NCBI GenBank assembly: GCA_039619475.1 | Contig: CM077116.1 | Coordinates: 179,457,863-179,521,862, forward strand | Origin: Icerya purchasi | Lineage: Eukaryota > Arthropoda > Insecta > Hemiptera > Monophlebidae | DNA: 64,000 nt | Direction of reading: 5' to 3' | Part shown: one piece after another, positions 47,476 through 58,030 of the stretch | Layout: each line of letters starts with the position of its first letter | Numbering within the stretch: position 1 is the first letter of the stretch | Notes under the pieces: model-generated | What the model was told of the DNA's origin: nothing | The model's database searches: none | Seen by the model: only the letters and a program-made list of their open reading frames with translations | Position numbers and translations under genes: made by a program

Positions 47476-50289
47476 ATATGTATGCATATATAATATGCTA
47501 TACTCGCGGAAAATCTAAATCGTTAACGAAGAACGGTATTTTTTGTGTGAAATTTTTGATAGCAGTATTTGGTAACTCGTGTTTCTCATTAAAATAGATG
47601 ATAACGTTTAACGAATGATACTTGAAAATCACCGTAGGTAGTCTGTAAAAAGGTCTGAGTTTGCTTGCGCCCGAAAGAGATAATATCGCCTCCAATTTTA
47701 ACGTTAATGTGACGTCCTGCGTAAGCCGTTTATTTAAATGCATGCCTCGAACAGCTTACATTACTTACCTAAGATGTAATATTTGCATTTAAATAAACCG
47801 GTTTGAATAAAATATATAAGGCGCGCGCGATATTTTATTAGTTAGCGATGGATATCGAGTTATTATTGCGGCGGAAATTAATTTTAACGTAAAGAAGAAA
47901 AAACGACGATAAAAGTCAGTTGATATTTATCAATTTATCTTCCTTTTCACATTCCATATTATTATTATTATTATTGTTACTATTATTATTATTATTTTTT
48001 TTTTGGTAAAATACTAAAATGTTAGATTTAATGCGTGTACATGACATAGTTACTGGAAAAAAGTCCTTAGAAAAATACAAGTTAGGATGGACCGAACGCA
48101 AAAAGACCAAATGTAGTGGAAGAAAAATAAAAACTTCGATATTAAATTAGAACAATGATAACTAACTTCTTGTTTTCTTTGAGCTCAGTTATTTAATTAT
48201 ATCATTCCTCGAAAAGGAGAAATGTTCAATTAATATAATTTTATCATCTCTGGTTAGAGCTTCAAAACAGCTTCTGAAGTTTTGGTTCTATGAATTTTAG
48301 TCTCATTAGCTGACACCATTATTACTGACCTTCGTCGCGGCTAGAAAATAATTTTGCCGGTGCTACAAAAGTGAAAACATGAAATAATGACGCATGTATC
48401 CAGTGGAAAACCGAATTTACGTCGTGTTTAAAAGCACTTATTTAAATATAAATGTTCGGTAGCTACCGTTTCAATCAGCTCTCCGCCTAATTATCTACAA
48501 ATGACCTTTTAAACATTAACCATGTTTGCCAGAACAAACGTAATAAAAATCGTCAGACTAGGAAAGTTTTCCATTATCTGAAAATTCGAATAGCCACAGA
48601 ATGAATATGCAGAAAATTTCCGAGCGGTTTATTTATTCTTCCCCAGTCCCCCGAAAAATTAAATGACGAAAAAATATGAGAGGCTTTATACGTAACGAGG
48701 ATAGTTATTATGCAATTGGCAAACAAACACGTGTACTATCTTGTAAGAATTTCCTTAAACATCATTCAATGTTATCCACACAAAAAAAGTCTTAAATTCT
48801 TCGCTATTATCTAAGCTGTTATAGAGAAAATCTTCCTGAAACCCTTCTCACCTACCTGTTTCTTACTGTCTAAGTTCATCAGTTAATTTTAGATCATAAT
48901 AATATTAATAATAAAAGTGATAATAATAATAATAATAGTACTAATATTAACGATTAAAGTAATAATAATAATAATAATAATAATAATGATAATAATCTAA
49001 CGGAAGATGGGCGTCGCAGAATTTCAGTGCGAATATTTCGTATAGTAAAACAGTTTTGCCGGATTCTGTCTTATCGCCGAAATTCCCTATGCGCCCGTTT
49101 GAAAAACTGTTTAGTTCATCATTTATATAGGCGGATGTAATAGTCGAAACGGCGATGATATATGAAAGTTCACAACACAATAGTATGAGAACATTGTTGC
49201 GAGACGACCGGTTTCACACTTAAATAATTCTCCTTGTAAATGACTGCGTCTCTTAATTTATGTTGTTCGCGAGAAGGCTGAGATTCCAGATTCCTTTTCA
49301 ACCGCTGCTGCAACAAACGAATCGAACAAATCTATATTATACCTAACTAACCTAGTTACAGCACAGCTGCAGCATACATATATTACTTAACGTTGCGCAG
49401 TCTGAATAAAGATAAAACAAGAAGAAAGGAAATTTCTATGTAAATAGACGCCATCATATAGAGCAGAATTCGCGCTGTTCAAGAGGCGGCATATTGATGA
49501 CATCGATATGCCATTAGCAGCGTTCTCCAGTCCGCACATTTGCCTCTTTTACGTTACGCGATTTTTTGCAAATTATTTTATGTAGTCGACGGTACAAAAT
49601 TTCACGTACCGCGCTGACATCTCGATTTTATATGAATTTTTTATAGGTCTTTTAAAGTGTACGACGAATAAAAAATTTTCTAATCCACCTACCCCACCAG
49701 GAGATTAGACTATCGCGACGTTTTTCAACAGTTTCTGATAGCAACATTGTTTTTGAAGAAAAAAAAACGTAAAACAATAATGATCGACAAAAATATTTCT
49801 GGTAGTTATAACAACTAAATTGAACGCGGTATATCTTTTTGCCTAACAACAGTCTACTAAATTTATTTTTTCTATCTTTCTTCGTGCTTACTCTTCTTTT
49901 CAGTTTTCATATATACTCATTGTTTATTTAACACTTAGCCTTTTCGAAAAAGTGCATCATCCAATGCACCACCTGTTCAATAATGACGGGAACTGATTAA
50001 ATTTTATTTAAGTAATCAGTTGACTTGTTAATAGATTCTAAGCAAAACTAAGGAGTTTTTTTTTTTTCTTGTTTGGGTTTTTCTCTGGGCTTGCCAAAAA
50101 TAGACGATTACCCATCAACACGTGTAAATAGAAGTAATTAGGAGTTACAAGGAATAGAATCTGACTCAGAACGCTATACCAAGGATGGAGAAACAATGAC
50201 AATCAACGTCGAAAAATGCCAATCATATGCATCCTGAAAAGAAAAGGAATGACATTGCCGAAGGTTAAAAAGGAGTTAGCTGCCCCATA
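47476..50289. other. No gene recognised
   Basis: It contains (AAT)n-type runs at 47957-48000 and 48894-48996. I see no coding motif. Confidence 0.4.
48894..48996. repeat. Interrupted (AAT)n repeat
   Basis: Runs of ataata broken by short unrelated bases; a similar but complementary run is at 47957-48000. Confidence 0.8.
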
Positions 50290-50440
50290 CCATGGCCACA
50301 TCTACCATCACAGAACCCACAGTACCAACTGACAAAGGAATCGTACTGCCAATAATTAAGGAAGAAGAAACACGGGATGTTTAAAAAGCAGTTAGAGCCA
50401 TCAAGAACTAAAGCTATATAGAACACATAGCGTGTCGTGA
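50290..50440 (+). pseudogene. Possible LINE linker fragment
   Basis: The frame reads ITEPTVPTDKGIVLPIIKEE then ETRDV*KAVRAIKN, resembling the 'P-----EV--AI--IKN-KA-G' stretch that precedes the reverse transcriptase in LINEs. It is short and interrupted, so the assignment is weak. Confidence 0.3.
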
Positions 50441-50596
50441 AGAGTTATCCGAAAGTTCAATGACTTTTTCCACTTAAGGAGTTTGTGTACATATTACTAA
50501 TTATAAGTAGTTTGAACCACACTGAGTGAGCTTAAAAACGGTCGGGTTTTAATTAAATATTCTAACTTTCCTTTTTTTCCAGTTATACTTAACGCT

Positions 50597-50632
50597 ACAA
50601 TATATATATATATACATATATATATATATTGT
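50597..50632. repeat. TA-rich palindrome
   Basis: acaatatata... to ...tatattgt, an inverted repeat with about 17-bp arms made of TA repeats. Confidence 0.8.
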
Positions 50633-50894
50633 ATATACTTTATGAATTTTTCTCGCTAAATGAATGAATGAGAATTCTTTTTTGAATTACATTCATCCAA
50701 CTATTTTAATCGTATGAAATTCATTTCTTACCCCTATTAAATATGAAAAATAATAAATAAAGTGTAGTAAATAATATAATTAATGTATTAAGAAACTTGC
50801 AATAAAAATGCCGTAACCCGTTTTGGAAATTTGTGTTCTACTATCAAAGTGCGGGGTTCGCATCGTTTCGCCCTTGTTACGGTTCGGCCGCGAC

Positions 50895-51420
50895 ATGATT
50901 CGGACTCGTCCATTTTCCGACTAAACCTAGTTTAGTGTTGATGAGTTTTTAATTTTTTTCTCTTCAGTTAATATCAAATTTAAGGCGTAAATTAATCATT
51001 GAATGAAAAAAACACCGGCGCAAAATTAGGAGTTAATTTACTTATAAAATAAATCAGTAGTTTTCAATGCTTTTTTTTCCATTCATATATCGCTTAAAAA
51101 ATTATTTCTTCTTACAAAGAGACTTGAAATGCTGATTACATATATTCATTTAACGGGTTATTTCAATAAAAAATTTTGAAAAGAATTAGTCAATCACGGC
51201 AGTAATTTCCTATTATGACCAAATTTTTGTTTTCAAGAAAAAACCATGTGTTTTATAATAAAATTTTACACGTACAAAAAATGAAAAATAACTTAATTTT
51301 AATTAATTATGAAAAACTACTAATGGGAAAAAAGCAAAATCTATCTGGCATCTGAATTTTATTGAAGAAATTTGTTTGTCTTAAGAAGTTATTTTCCCAT
51401 TTTCGTGTTTATTTTTAACG
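50895..51420 (+). repeat. Long inverted repeat, left arm
   Basis: Matches the reverse complement of 53855-54640 over about 520 bases, at roughly 80-85% by eye, apart from the MITE inserted in the right arm. The best run is near 50935-51060 (ttgatgagtttttaattttt ... caccggcgcaaaatta). Confidence 0.85.
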
Positions 51421-52189
51421 GGAATCATTCGTTTGGGCTTAATTGACTGGCCCTGGTCGATTAGCCTTAGTGAGAATTATTTTAAAAAACTTTACAGGAA
51501 ATATTTGTTTTTCATTTAGTATTATGTAAACTGAAATTATGGTAATTCACACTTATCATGTAGAATCTTTGGCAGGTTAACATCATGCTCAGCTGCTTTG
51601 CTGTATATGTGATAACAATTATCTTTTATTATTTTTTATTTTTTTAATTTTTCCCTAGAATATAGTCACCTGAAAAATAAATACTTTGGAGCTAAATATT
51701 TAATCCTGCACGATAATAGTTCGATCACTCGGAAACTGTTATTCTTATTAGCGTGAAATATAATTTACATAAACCAGAATTCACTTTTAAACCATACGAA
51801 AATATTTATAAAGCAGCTGGTTTTTGGTAATAAAATTTAATAAAATTAACGAAGCAAATTAATAAAAAATTTTCGAATTTTCAACAACTATTTGACCACC
51901 TCGAAAGTATTATATATCATTACTTTAGAAATTTTTTCTTCGCCTTGAATTATTCTGAATCTTTTTCCGTCCTTTTGTTCAATTTTCCATACGGAATCTG
52001 TCACTATTCTGCGAGTTGTTCTTTTCGTTTCCTCATCATTAGCTTTCCGTAAAATTCTCATTATCTCAGATTCTAAATGTGCTTTACAGTCTGTCACATC
52101 TTCTCTTCCTGCTCCCTTTTCCGATTATATAATTCTTCTCATACGCTTTCTCGTTCATGATCTTTTCCTCCTCCACTCGATCGAGATCG
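51421..52189. other. Interior of inverted-repeat structure, unassigned
   Basis: A minus-strand frame at 52097-51888 (69 codons) is charged and looks protein-like (ETKRTTRRIVTDSVWKIEQK), but I do not recognise the family. It may be a scrap of the protein once carried between the arms. Confidence 0.3.
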
Positions 52190-52816
52190 ATCTTCTGCGG
52201 ATTCCTGGTCATTTGATCATTGAGGATAATGCCGTGGTGGATTTCTTAGCTCACTCGTTCATTTCCAGGGGCACATTTCAGCCCATAATATTGCTTTTCT
52301 TTCTTCAGTCGCTCATTCCAAACTATGGTTCAACTCTCCTATTCTTCTTCATTTTCTAATCTTGTCTTCTTTTATCTCTTTATTCAGCCATCTCTTCCTC
52401 CTCGCCCATCGTTCGTTGACTTTCCCTCTCTTAAACGATTTACAATCTCTGCTATTTGTCGCCTTCACTTTAACCATAGTCTCCTTCTTGCATCATTTTC
52501 TTGGTTTTCATCTACTTCTACTCTATTTTGTTCTGTTCATCCCCCTTCTAATTACTTTCCTTGTGATCCTGATATCATGTTTTATTTGCATGTGCGGTCT
52601 TCTCTGCTGAACAATGATCCTTCTATTCTTCGCCGTTAAAACTTGATATCCCTACTTCCTATAGTGCGGCTTTTATTCTCTCATTTCCTTCTGTTTCGGT
52701 TATTCGTATTTTTATCCTCTGTCCTTAAACGCATAATAATATATTTTTATTACTCTTCCTTCCCATTTTTTGGGCTAATGTCCTTGCTGACAAACTCACT
52801 TGAAAAAAAAAAAAAA
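52190..52816 (+). pseudogene. LINE 3' fragment with RNase H end and poly(A)
   Basis: The start reads RIPGHLIIEDNAVVDFLAHS, the 'W-PGH-GI-GNE-AD-LA' motif of the LINE RNase H domain with its last catalytic region. The downstream frame (52325-52639) gives FTISAICRLHFNHSLLL and SLLNNDPSILRR, then a Phe/Leu-rich tail, and the element ends in an A run (52802-52816). A related 3' end is at 55630-55888 (SLFTE*LLL..., followed by the same tail layout). This places it with R1/I/Jockey-type LINEs. It lies inside the inverted-repeat structure 50895-54640 and is 5'-truncated and frame-broken. Confidence 0.6.
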
Positions 52817-53854
52817 ATTCATGCAAATGTTATTTATTTTAAAATTTAAAAATTTTATATTATAAAATAGATCAGTTTACAATAATTTTTATCAAAATTT
52901 TACCCGTCGGTTTTACACGAGAAACGTATTTCAATGGAAAATCTACGAATTTTAGAATCGAACGAAGTCGTTTATACCTTATAAATATCATTTTAGCCCC
53001 TTTATTTTCTTTTATACGTAACCGGTCAGGCGCAATTAATGTTCGGGGGGATTTGTATATTTTTTTTTTTAGACCTCGGTCCAGCTAAAGAGAGAAGTTC
53101 AACTAATTTACGATTCTTGCTGGTGCGATGAGAGCAATTCTCCTTGTTTATCGGTAAAAATACAAAAATCAAAAAAAAAAAAAAAAAAAAAAAAGAAATT
53201 TTTAAAAAGAAAATACAAAAAATAATTTACACGCTTTGATTCTAAATACGGTATCGTTTTTTTCAACTTCAGACGATATTAAATAATAATGGAAAATGTT
53301 CTGTAACTGGGTTTATGCCCCTGCCGAGAATGTAATTTTAAAAATAGTGTTCATCATTGAATTTTATTTTTTGGTAAAATTCGTTTCCGCAAAAAGACAA
53401 CTTTATCTAACAAATATTAAAAAATTAACGGAGAAATGACTTTTTAAAAATTCATGCCGATACTTTTGATTCGTCGTTCTTCGAGAGAAGTAATTAATTG
53501 AAGTTTCTAAAAATAGTGCATTTAAAGTAATATTTAATAAAGGATAATGCTGCTTAAAATGATTTCTTGGAAAATAATGAAAATCCTGATCTTATCAATT
53601 AAAACTGTTTTTGGTTTGGTGGCGAGCGGTGACAGCAGTAGACGTTTACCCAAAGCCAATAATTACAAACGATTGAAGTTGTGAAAAGTTTGAAATAGTG
53701 TAAAAGCGAAAGAAGCTAACGAAAAAAAAATTGAAAAAGAGAGAAGCGAAAGAATAGGAGCGGAAGGCAAAGAGACTCAGAAAGTCAGAATAAAGAATTA
53801 CTGTTAAAACTTATTCGAATGGAAAATTATATTCGACTTCATGTAGATATGTTG
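52817..53854. other. Interior of inverted-repeat structure, no gene recognised
   Basis: AT-rich, with an A run of about 25 at 53169-53193. No motif seen. Confidence 0.4.
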
Positions 53855-54640
53855 AAAACAAATATGAAAATGAGTGAATAACTTCTTAAGGCTAACAAAC
53901 AAATTTTTTCAATACAATTCAGATGCTAGATAGATTTTAATTTTTTCAAATTAGTAGTGTTTCATAATTAATTAAAATTAAGTTATTTTTCATTTTTTGT
54001 ACGTGTAAAAATTTATTATAAAGCACATGTTTTTTTCTTGAAAGAAAAAAAATATGTCATAATGGGAAATTATTGCGGTGATTGACTAATTCTTTACAAA
54101 AATTTTCATTGAAATAACCCGCTAAATGAATATACAGGGTGCGGCAGCATAACTTCCTTTTTTTAAAATGCGCAACTTTTTTTCAACTAAATTTTGTTAA
54201 AGAGAAATAATAACAGAAAATCGAAATAAAACTGCGAGACGGGAAGAAGCATACATATTGCCCCAATTGGGGGGATCTAGAGTATCCGTTATTTCGATTT
54301 TCTGCTTTATTATTTCTCTTTAACAAAATTTAGTAGAAAAAAAGTGACGCATTTTAAAAAAGGAAGTTATGCTGCCGCACCCTGTATAATCAGCGAATTT
54401 CAAGTCTTTGTAAGAAGAAATAATTTTTTAAGCGATATATGAATGAAAAAAAAGTATTGAAAACTACCGATTTATTTTATAAGCAAATTAATTCCTAATT
54501 TTGCGCCGGTGTTTTTTTCATTCAATGATTAATTTACGCCTTAAATTTGATATTAACTGAAGACAAAAAAAATTAAAAACTCATCAACACCAAACTAGGT
54601 CGATTCGGATAAAGGACGAGACCGAAACCATGGAGACCCA
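53855..54640 (-). repeat. Long inverted repeat, right arm (with MITE inserted)
   Basis: Reverse complement of 50895-51420, interrupted by a 250-bp element at 54135-54384. Landmarks are cgtaaattaatcattgaatg in the left arm and its complement near 54515-54540. Confidence 0.85.
54135..54384. mobile_element. MITE with ~95-bp terminal inverted repeats, TA target
   Basis: Both ends read CAGGGTGCGGCAGCATAAC inward and remain matched for about 95 bases (through gttaaagagaaataataa), leaving a centre of about 60 bp. TA dinucleotides flank it at 54133-54134 and 54385-54386, the target preference of Tc1/mariner-type transposases. The left arm of the surrounding inverted repeat carries the same region without the element (near 51137-51145), so its boundaries are confirmed by an empty site. 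No open frame lies inside. Confidence 0.85.
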
Positions 54641-55629
54641 AAGTGCGATGTGTTTTTTTCTGCACGTTAATCTTAAAATTAGAATGAAAGTTTCAATAAA
54701 CAAGTGATCAGCAAAAAATTCGCTAGGCGATTACTAATTACTTTATCGGTCGCAATATGGTAATGTTGTGGAAACGATATCACAGTTCAGTTAAAATCGT
54801 ATTGAGATCTCGAAATTAGAGCTAAGATCGAACAAACGAGGCAAATGTTCTTGAGATTATGCGAATCTTCCGATGCAGACTGGGCAAGAATTGTAGTCGG
54901 TGCTTTTCTATATGCGATGTAGAGGATATTAAAAGCGCGGTCGATAGATCGTTCAAAGGTCTCTTTGGATTTTATGGAAACAAAAGCTAATCCAAAGATC
55001 CATTTGTGAAGAAGATGCACTATCTTGGACACTTTCTACGCGACCAAAAATACAATCCATCACGCTTGATTTCGAAGTAAGGAAAAATGAAAGGTGGAAA
55101 GCGAGGAATTAATCGGGCAAATTTCTGTCGTGGTCCAAAGCATTTTCCGAAAACTTTGTCGAGCTGCAGAAATGCGTTCTATCGTCTGATTGTCAACGCT
55201 TGCGGGAATTCATGGTAACGTAAGAAAATTGGAGAAGAGGAAGTTGTATGTAAAATAAGGAAAACGGCCATTATAAAAGAATTCTCTGTAATCTTTTGAG
55301 AATATTTAGTTATTTCTAATTAATTAATAAATGTCGAACTGTTCAAAAGTACGGTGCAAACTATAATTATTTATCGGACATTCGATTGTTGTAGATTTTG
55401 AATATTTAATATCGCAACCGAAACCGCGACCATGCTACTAGACGTTGTTCCAACTTCGTTGTGTCGCTATAGTCGCAGCCATATTCGTGAACGGGGATCC
55501 CTTTTTCTCTATATTGATTATACCCTATAACTGTTTTGTACGGATATATAGTGTCTGTCGCGAAGTACGCAAAATGTATAACAAGGACATGAAAGTTTTA
55601 GCTCTCCTGTTCGTATTTTTATTCTTTAC
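54641..55629. other. No gene recognised
   Basis: Moderately CpG-containing DNA. Open frames at 54787-55032 (minus) and 55445-55669 (plus) have no known motif. Confidence 0.4.
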
Positions 55630-55888
55630 ACCCACCTCTATATACTACTTATCCCTCTTCACTGAATAACTTCTTTTGCGCCTCCTTTTATACGGCCAGC
55701 TCTTGACATTAGGTCTCCCTGCTCCCTATAACGCTTCCTTTATCCTCTGCTTTCCTCCAACTTCTGCGGTGCCTGCACTGCTGTTCTTTGTTACATTTCT
55801 GACCGTCTAGCTTATTTAGCTTTATAGTGTAGCTTTTCCTATTGTTGTTGGGTCAATGCCGCTGGCGCGCCCATAAAAAAAAAGAAGA
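55630..55888 (+). pseudogene. LINE 3' end, relative of 52190-52816
   Basis: The translation LSLFTE*LLLRLLLYGQLL then LGLPAPYNASFILCF parallels the tail of the 52190-52816 fragment (LLNNDPSILRR...LISLLPIVRLLF). The sequence gggtcaatgccgctggcgcg leads into an A-rich tail at 55873-55888. It is a very short 5'-truncated copy. Confidence 0.55.
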
Positions 55889-56979
55889 AAATAAAAGCAA
55901 ATAGTTACATACATATGGAAATACGAATGATCAAATTGAAATAATTGTAAGATTCAACAACGTGTATATACATATATATTTTTTCTTACTCAATACAAAA
56001 ACGAGACAAATGTTATCCAAAAAGTTTTCATTACGATATAGCGAAAATATGGGAACTTTAAATTTCGAAATTTTACGGGACAATAAATGACTGAAAATAT
56101 TATTAATATTATTTACTATGTGGAAATATAGATTCGAATAAAGGTAATATAAAGATGTGAAACCGTAAAAATACGATTTACAAGCTCATCCCACCGACGA
56201 AATTTGACAATCATCTTAAAACAATACCCGGCTATTTATAGAGTACCGAGAGTAGTACAATATAGGTCAGACCGTTTTTGTTTTTTTGTTTTTTTTTTGT
56301 AAAAAGTACCCTGTTCGAGATTCACTTGTTGAAAACGAATGATTGCGTTGTATTTAATGTAGTTTCCAATTTGTATTGTAATTTGAATTAGGTTTACTAG
56401 TAATTAAATAAGAATGAACATAATTTTCCTTTGAGTTTTTTCCTTTTAATGTACGTCAGATATATTATCTTTTATCGAATTTTTACTTTTTAGTGCATTT
56501 TTTTTTTTTACATTTCTACAGTAAATCTTGAGGTCAATATTGTTATTTAAAAAAAAAAAAAAAAAACAACTATTTAATACCTAATTGGTGTTCATTGCAC
56601 TTTTTCATTAACATGTTTTTAATGTAGACTATATCCAACGGCAGCAGGGCCGAGTCAAAAATATATTTTGTTTCTTTTCTTTTTCTTTTAGAAATCCGGA
56701 AAAAAAAAAAAAAAAAAAACGAAACGAAATTAATTGCTGAAAATGGCGAATTATTTTAAATTGACATTAACGTTTCCAATGAAATTTGTAATAGACGCAA
56801 TTCGATTATTAGCTCGCGTTTCGAATACGCAACGATCAATCGGCTGAGAATAGGGCATATAGCTAACATGACCACATATAGCGGAAAGGGATAATTCCCC
56901 CTAAGACGTGACTGTGCAGAATTAAAATATCCGTCAGTAGAACGTATCCTAATTGAACGCCGCAGTTTTAACGCAGTAG
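55889..56979. other. No gene recognised apart from a repeat
   Basis: AT-rich, with a diverged dispersed repeat at 56455-56580 and A runs near 56550 and 56699. Confidence 0.4.
56455..56580. repeat. Dispersed repeat, diverged copy
   Basis: ttactttttagtgcattttt through taaatcttgaggtcaatatt parallels 5140-5200 (tactttccagtgcattttta ... aaaccttgaagtcggtattt). Confidence 0.5.
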
Positions 56980-58030
56980 TCCGCTCAAGTAAAACATGAA
57001 AAATTAATCAAGATACTGAAGAAATACAATATTGACGACAAAGATTTACAGGTAATAAAGGATTTATACTGGGAACAGTACGCGAATATCAAGATAGGCG
57101 CAGAATACTCTACTGGGCAATGCAGTATAAAGAGGGGTGTAAGACAAGGATGCCCACTCTCTCCACGGTTATTTAACATCTACGCAGACGAAATAATAAA
57201 AGAGGCACGAATTGAAGGAATGGGTCTGGAGATCAATGGACAAAGAATCAATGAAATAAGCTATGCGGACGATGAGGTATTTATAGCTGAAACAGAAGCT
57301 CAAATGCAGAAAATGATTGATAGGATAAACCGTGCGGGAAGGAAATTCGGAATGAAAATAAACACGGAAAAAACGAAAGTCGTGAGATTTTCGAGAACCA
57401 ATGACCAAAAAGCAGTAATCATGATAGACAATGAAAAAATCGAGAATGTCACTGAGTTTAGATATTTAGATGCTCTCATAAGTAAGGACGGAAGAGACCT
57501 AAAAGAAGTCAAAAGTAGAATCGGTATGGCAAAGACCACCTTTAATAACCTTAGCAACGTCTTAAAAAGCAGAACCTTAAGCATGGGCCTGCGGAAGAGA
57601 ATAATGAGATGCTACGTTTGGACGGTATTAAAATATGCGTGTGAAACCTGGACAATGAGTGCGAATATTGTAAGAAGACTGAACGCGTTTGAAATGTGGT
57701 GCTATCGGAGATTATTAAAAATACCTTGGACTGATTTTCGTATCAGTCTTAACAAAAGTAAATGAAGGAAACAAAACGATAGTTGAAAATATTAAGCACC
57801 GAAAGCTGAAATACATAGCACATAAAATCCGGGAAAACGGTGTTTTCATGTTGGCATTGCAAGGACGAGTTCAGGGAAAACCCATTAAAGGAAGAAGAAG
57901 ATTGGAGCTAGCAACTACGAATGCACCAGCCAACTTCCCATGCAAAAGTATACAAGACACGATTAGATACGCCAGGAATCGAAGAATATAGATGTACGCA
58001 ATCTCTTGAGGCAAGAGATGCGACCCCGAC
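56980..58030 (+). pseudogene. RTE-like LINE reverse transcriptase, 3' half
   Basis: The frame is open from about 56980 to 57765. It reads VKHEKLIKILKKYNIDD, GVRQGCPLSPRLFNIYADEI (motif B), ISYADDEVFIAE (YADD catalytic Asp pair), GMKINTEKTKVVRFSR, MRCYVWTVLKYACETW and AFEMWCYRRLLKIPWTD. A frameshift near 57735 then moves the reading to VLTKVNEGNKTIVENIKHRK and QGRVQGKPIKGRRRLELA, ending near 58000. Motif A and the endonuclease are missing because of 5' truncation. It is clearly related to the antisense element at 24560-28440 (ISYADDKVLLAE, MRCYVWSTLQYACETW) but much better preserved, so it inserted more recently. Confidence 0.85.

Noticed and set aside
46235..47597. Matching peptides from opposite strands (MKRTNNAFDRLLILI...) as a duplicated gene pair
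   Set aside because: The similarity is explained by the DNA palindrome, which continues beyond the frames into clearly non-coding T-rich sequence. The peptide resembles no known family.
43486..48996. (AAT)n tracts as a CRISPR-like or satellite array
   Set aside because: They are plain trinucleotide microsatellites with no spacers.
50597..50632. TA palindrome as a regulatory hairpin
   Set aside because: Simple TA repeats form palindromes automatically; nothing else supports a role.
57169..57584. Minus-strand frames of 79-94 codons
   Set aside because: Antisense shadows of the LINE reverse transcriptase at 56980-57765.
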